From contig JAEYLA010000090.1 of NCBI GenBank assembly GCA_023461495.1, positions 1 to 7,654 on the forward strand: a DNA stretch of 7,654 nt, written 5' to 3'. This document shows, one piece after another, positions 5,098-7,654 of this stretch. The notes below the pieces were generated by a model. The model did no database searches. It saw only the letters and a list, made by a program, of their open reading frames with translations, and was not told where the DNA came from. The first letter of the stretch is position 1, and each line of letters opens with the position of its first letter. The translations under genes and the position numbers were made by a program. The DNA comes from Bacillota bacterium (GTDB lineage Bacteria > Bacillota > Clostridia > Christensenellales > CAG-138).

Positions 5098-5219
5098 TGC
5101 TAAATTCCCACCATGCGGGCACTTTTTTACTTTAGCGTATTTCGGGCCGGATGTAAACGGAAAGAAACGCGCAGCCGCGTGGGACATGCCGCAATATTTT
5201 ATGATGCGCACAAGCGCGA

Positions 5220-5270
5220 AGGCGGCCCTGTGCCGCCTGGATTCGTGCACAGCCAGCCGCTGTGACAGCG
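5220..5270. repeat. Cluster of short inverted repeats in the rpmG/yhaM intergenic region
   Basis: Three inverted repeats lie in 50 bases: AGGCGGC/GCCGCCT (5220-5226 with 5232-5238), CACAGC/GCTGTG (5248-5253 with 5259-5264) and CGCTGT-G-ACAGCG (5258-5270). The last two share one arm and so are alternatives. No T-runs follow. They lie about 120-170 bases upstream of the rpmG promoter and 60-110 bases upstream of the yhaM promoter. The rest of the 437-base gap 4974-5410 contains promoters and leaders only; I see no credible gene in it. Confidence 0.45.
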
Positions 5271-5327
5271 TATTCCCGCCCGAAATCCCACTTCCCAAGA
5301 TTCGCGTTTTCCTTTTATTGCACCGTC

Positions 5328-5336
5328 TGTTATACT
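5328..5336 (+). promoter_or_regulatory. Extended -10 promoter of yhaM
   Basis: TG at 5328-5329, one base, then TATACT at 5331-5336 gives an extended -10 element. The matching -35 position (about 5308-5313, TTTCCT) is poor. Transcription would start near 5343, leaving a leader of about 68 bases with a 10-bp hairpin. Confidence 0.55.
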
Positions 5337-5364
5337 GAATATCAATAATAGATTTTTTTGTGTG

Positions 5365-5387
5365 CGGCGCTGTAAGCTACAGCGCCG
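5365..5387 (+). promoter_or_regulatory. Perfect 10-bp hairpin in the yhaM leader
   Basis: CGGCGCTGTA (5365-5374) and TACAGCGCCG (5378-5387) form a perfect 10-bp stem with a 3-base loop, eight bases before the ribosome binding site. The T-run (5353-5359) is upstream of the stem, so it is not a terminator on the plus strand. On the minus strand the following tract is As. Its core GCTGT/ACAGC repeats the motif seen at 5248-5270. It may be an operator or an mRNA structure that controls translation. Confidence 0.55.
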
Positions 5388-5410
5388 TGCTGGCGAGGGG
5401 AGAACGTACT

Positions 5411-6373
5411 ATGGCCAGAATGCGGCTTTTGAGCACGGCGGAGGGCGCAAACGTCGAGGGCTTTTGCATTGTAAAAAGCGTACAAATCAAGACGAACATC
5501 AAGGGCAGCGCGTACCTTGACCTGGTGCTTGCCGACTGCGAGGGCGAAGCTGACGCAAAGCTTTGGGATTACAACGCCCAGCAGCACGGCATATTTGATG
5601 CGGATCAGGTGATCTGGCTTAAGGGCAGCATCAACGTCTGGAAGGACGCGGAGCAGCTCAAAATCGATAAGATGCGCGCTACCACTCAATCCGACGATGT
5701 GGATATGGCGCTCTTGGTGCCCTGCGCGCCGTTTGACCCGGAATGGATGTATACGGAGCTGTTTGAAACGGCGGAAGCGTTTGCGGACGACGATTTGAGG
5801 CGGCTGGTGCAGTACCTATTGCGCACCAACAAGGAGCAGCTGTTGCGCGCGCCTGCCGCGGTAAAGCTCCACCACGCGACGCGGGGCGGATTATTGCACC
5901 ACACGCTTTCCATTGTGCAGGCCGCAAAGGCGCTTACCCCGCTTTATCCCATGATCGACGCGGAGCTTGTTTACGCGGGGGCAATGTTGCACGATATCGC
6001 AAAGCTTGTGGAAATGGATACGGGCACGCTTGGGCTTGCGGGCGGTTATACGCCTGCGGGGCAGTTGATCGGCCATATCAGCCTGGGCGTGAATATGGTA
6101 GGCTCCGCATGCGAGCTTTTGGACATCCCGCAGGAGCTTTGCATGCTCGTCCAGCACATGATCCTTTCCCACCACAGCGTGCCGGAATACGGCAGCCCCA
6201 AGGGGCCGATGTTCCCGGAGGCGGAGCTACTTGCACACCTTGACATGCTGGACAGCAGGCTCTATGAAATGTTTGACGCTCTTTCCGGCGTGCCCAAGGG
6301 CGGGTTTTCCGAGCGCATATGGGCGCTTGACAACCGCCAGCTGTACCAGCACGGGCATGGGGATATCAAGTAA
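5411..6373 (+). CDS. yhaM: 3'-5' exoribonuclease of the YhaM family
   Basis: This encodes 320 residues, close to the roughly 314 of Bacillus subtilis YhaM. The family trims RNA (and single-stranded DNA) from the 3' end, using an N-terminal OB-fold and a metal-dependent HD domain; it acts in the cytoplasm in RNA turnover. The OB-fold covers about residues 15-90 (VEGFCIVKSVQIKTN, then AYLDLVLADCEGEADAKLWD). The HD domain covers about 150-290: GGLLHHT (159-165), the HD pair H194-D195 in MLHDIAK, GHI with H222, SHH (253-255) and D278. The C-terminal IWALDNRQLYQ block is also typical of YhaM. All expected HD ligands are present. The start at 5411 follows GAGGGGAGA (5395-5403); an upstream in-frame ATG at 5360 falls in the leader and lacks a ribosome binding site. 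The gene is transcribed alone and divergently from rpmG. Confidence 0.93.
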   Translation: MARMRLLSTAEGANVEGFCIVKSVQIKTNIKGSAYLDLVLADCEGEADAKLWDYNAQQHGIFDADQVIWLKGSINVWKDAEQLKIDKMRATTQSDDVDMALLVPCAPFDPEWMYTELFETAEAFADDDLRRLVQYLLRTNKEQLLRAPAAVKLHHATRGGLLHHTLSIVQAAKALTPLYPMIDAELVYAGAMLHDIAKLVEMDTGTLGLAGGYTPAGQLIGHISLGVNMVGSACELLDIPQELCMLVQHMILSHHSVPEYGSPKGPMFPEAELLAHLDMLDSRLYEMFDALSGVPKGGFSERIWALDNRQLYQHGHGDIK

Positions 6374-6390
6374 CGTAAACATGTATATGT

Positions 6391-6424
6391 AAAAGAGCGG
6401 AAGGTCAAGGCCTTCCGTTCTTTT
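6391..6424. terminator. Bidirectional terminator between yhaM and the MFS gene
   Basis: AAAAGAGCGGAAGG (6391-6404) pairs with CCTTCCGTTCTTTT (6411-6424), 14 bp with one G-T pair and a 6-base loop. Symmetric A and T flanks let it work on both strands. It serves yhaM (18 bases after its stop) and the convergent transporter gene. Confidence 0.9.
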
Positions 6425-6448
6425 GCTTTCTCAGAGCAGCGCCCTAAC

Positions 6449-6482
6449 CTATATTTCCTGCTATATTTCCTGCTCTATTTCC
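6449..6482. repeat. 12-bp tandem repeat at the 3' end of the MFS gene
   Basis: CTATATTTCCTG occurs twice in tandem (6449-6460 and 6461-6472), followed by a degenerate copy beginning CTCTATTTCC (6473-6482). The unit is a multiple of three, so it stays in frame with the transporter gene: the copies read SEIE, then QEI-stop, then QEI-stop. The gene's TAG stop lies in the middle copy. Confidence 0.8.
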
Positions 6483-7654
6483 GACACTTCTTCTGTCTTC
6501 TCTTCCACCGGCGGCGGCTCCGACTCCATCACCGTCCGGCGCTGCTTTATGTATACCAGCGCGAACGCCGCAACGCCAAGCAGGAGCAACATGCCCGCAA
6601 TCAGCCACATGTTCCGATACGCCATCCGCGCGCTTACCACATAGCCAATCAGGGAAGCAAAAAGCCCTCCAATCTGGAGCACAAAAGAAGACAGGGAGAG
6701 GATGCTCGCCCGCCGGCTGGGCGCCACCATTCCGTTGAGCAGCGTGTTTTCCGCAACGCTTGTGCCGCCAAGGAAGAGATAACTAAGCATATACACACCG
6801 ACAAAGAACGGCGTTTGGAACTGGAACAGCAGGACAATCAGGCAGACGCCAAACATTGCCTTACCGGCAAGCAGCCATATTACACCGTGTTCGGGCTTTT
6901 TGACAAGCGCGCACTCGACCGCCTTGCTGCCGAGGATGGTGCAGAAAAACCCCGCAAAGCTGACTGCCCCCAACAACCAGTGGGCAGGGGAAAGCGCATT
7001 GAGCGCGGGCTGCCAGTAGGTTTCTATCGAAAGCAGAGCAAAGCCCGTGAGGAACGCAAACACAAGCAGCACACGCACCAGCCCCTTTTGCGCCATGAAG
7101 GCGACGCTTTCCCTCACCTGCGCGCCGATGCGGGAACCGGTGGTTTCCGCTTCATGTTCCTCCTGTATCCGCTGTTCTTTTACAAAAAACAGCGTCAAAA
7201 ACAACAGCAGCCCATACAGCGCAAGGCTTCCAAGGATATTACCGGTATACGCCTCCCCAATGCCAGACAGCCAGCCGCCCGCAAGCGCCCCCGCCGCAAG
7301 CCCCGCGCTTTCCAGTATGGAGAGCTGGCCCGTCACCTTTGCAAGGATGGCCCCGTTTGCGACCGCATCATCAATGGCCAAGGCGTCAATACTGCCGGAA
7401 GAAAACGCGCGCCCCAAGCCGTTTACAACCATGGCAACCAGCAAAGCGGGCATGGATTTTGAAAAGAATAGGATGGCAAAGCAAACCAGATAAAGGATGG
7501 CAGAAAGCAAAAACGCCTTTTTTCTGCCGCAGAGGTCTGCAAACACGCCGCTTGGAAACTCCATAACGATCACCGTCAGGGAATATGCGCCAAGCAGCAG
7601 CGAAATGGTGCTGATGGAAGCGCCATGCGCAAGCAGCGCCAGCGCAAGCACCGG
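6461..7654 (-). CDS. Major facilitator superfamily transporter (N-terminus cut by right edge)
   Basis: 397 residues are visible, and the frame is open to the window edge. A GTG at 7651 is preceded by another in-frame codon and no ribosome binding site, so it is treated as internal. Family members run to about 400-420 residues, so only part of the first transmembrane helix should be missing. The signature motif A loop lies between helices 2 and 3: FPSGVFADLCGRKKAF. Later hydrophobic segments include FLLSAILYLVCFAILFF, ILGSLALYGLLLFLTLFF, VRVLLVFAFLTGFALL, VSFAGFFCTILGS, VIWLLAGKAMFGVCLIVLLF and NMWLIAGMLLLLGVAAFALV. The central loop (KEQRIQEEHEAETTGSRIG) splits the two halves. The tail is acidic (PPPVEEKTEEVSEIEQEI). 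Such proteins act as H+-coupled exporters or importers in the cytoplasmic membrane; the MEFPSGVFAD form is common in drug-efflux-like members. The substrate cannot be inferred. Confidence 0.92.
   Translation of the reverse strand, partial: PVLALALLAHGASISTISLLLGAYSLTVIVMEFPSGVFADLCGRKKAFLLSAILYLVCFAILFFSKSMPALLVAMVVNGLGRAFSSGSIDALAIDDAVANGAILAKVTGQLSILESAGLAAGALAGGWLSGIGEAYTGNILGSLALYGLLLFLTLFFVKEQRIQEEHEAETTGSRIGAQVRESVAFMAQKGLVRVLLVFAFLTGFALLSIETYWQPALNALSPAHWLLGAVSFAGFFCTILGSKAVECALVKKPEHGVIWLLAGKAMFGVCLIVLLFQFQTPFFVGVYMLSYLFLGGTSVAENTLLNGMVAPSRRASILSLSSFVLQIGGLFASLIGYVVSARMAYRNMWLIAGMLLLLGVAAFALVYIKQRRTVMESEPPPVEEKTEEVSEIEQEI

Noticed and set aside
5101..5127. Possible plus-strand terminator, CCC/GGG stem followed by six Ts
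   Set aside because: The stem is only three strong pairs with a mismatch, and no plus-strand gene lies upstream to be terminated.
5050..5298. 82-codon minus-strand ORF upstream of rpmG
   Set aside because: It starts with TTG and no ribosome binding site, runs through the strong rpmG promoter, and has no recognisable motif.

Overview
The window looks like chromosomal DNA from a fairly GC-rich, Gram-positive-type bacterium, most likely a Clostridia-like Firmicute. The reasons are the gene order rpmG-secE-nusG-rplK-rplA-rplJ-rplL, a 49-residue zinc-type L33, a single-TM SecE, a YhaM-type exoribonuclease, strong AGGAGG ribosome binding sites and an L10-leader attenuator. The genus cannot be fixed from this sequence.

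Layout. (1) 1-476, minus: the N-terminal 158 residues of a lipid-anchored serpin, cut by the left edge. (2) 688-1173, plus: a small lipoprotein with a PepSY-like core, divergent from the serpin, with its own promoter, tandem leader hairpins and a terminator. (3) 1174-1490: a convergent intergenic region holding the lipoprotein terminator, an unexplained inverted repeat and the rplL terminator. (4) 1491-4973, minus: the translation/secretion/transcription cluster, read right to left as rpmG (L33), secE, nusG, rplK (L11), rplA (L1), rplJ (L10), rplL (L7/L12). A strong promoter precedes rpmG. A second strong promoter and an L10-leader attenuator precede rplJ. A weaker extended -10 lies before rplK. 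(5) 4974-5410: a divergent intergenic region carrying the rpmG promoter on one strand, the yhaM promoter on the other, and several GCTGT/ACAGC inverted repeats. (6) 5411-6373, plus: a YhaM-family 3'-5' exoribonuclease. (7) A bidirectional terminator at 6391-6424, then 6461-7654, minus: an MFS transporter cut by the right edge.

How the genes work together. The central cluster makes the ribosomal stalk (L10, L7/L12), its L11/L1 neighbours, L33, the NusG elongation factor and the SecE translocon subunit. The stalk genes have their own promoter and a leader that matches the L10 autoregulatory type. The cluster ends at a strong terminator after rplL, and rpoB/rpoC do not follow, unlike the common bacterial arrangement. 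The flanking serpin, lipoprotein and transporter genes are accessory and not obviously linked to the cluster.

I found no mobile element, CRISPR array, tRNA or rRNA, and no convincing new multi-gene system. The most notable items are the serpin lipoprotein, the L10-leader attenuator, the absence of rpoBC after rplL, and the small inverted-repeat structures in the intergenic regions.
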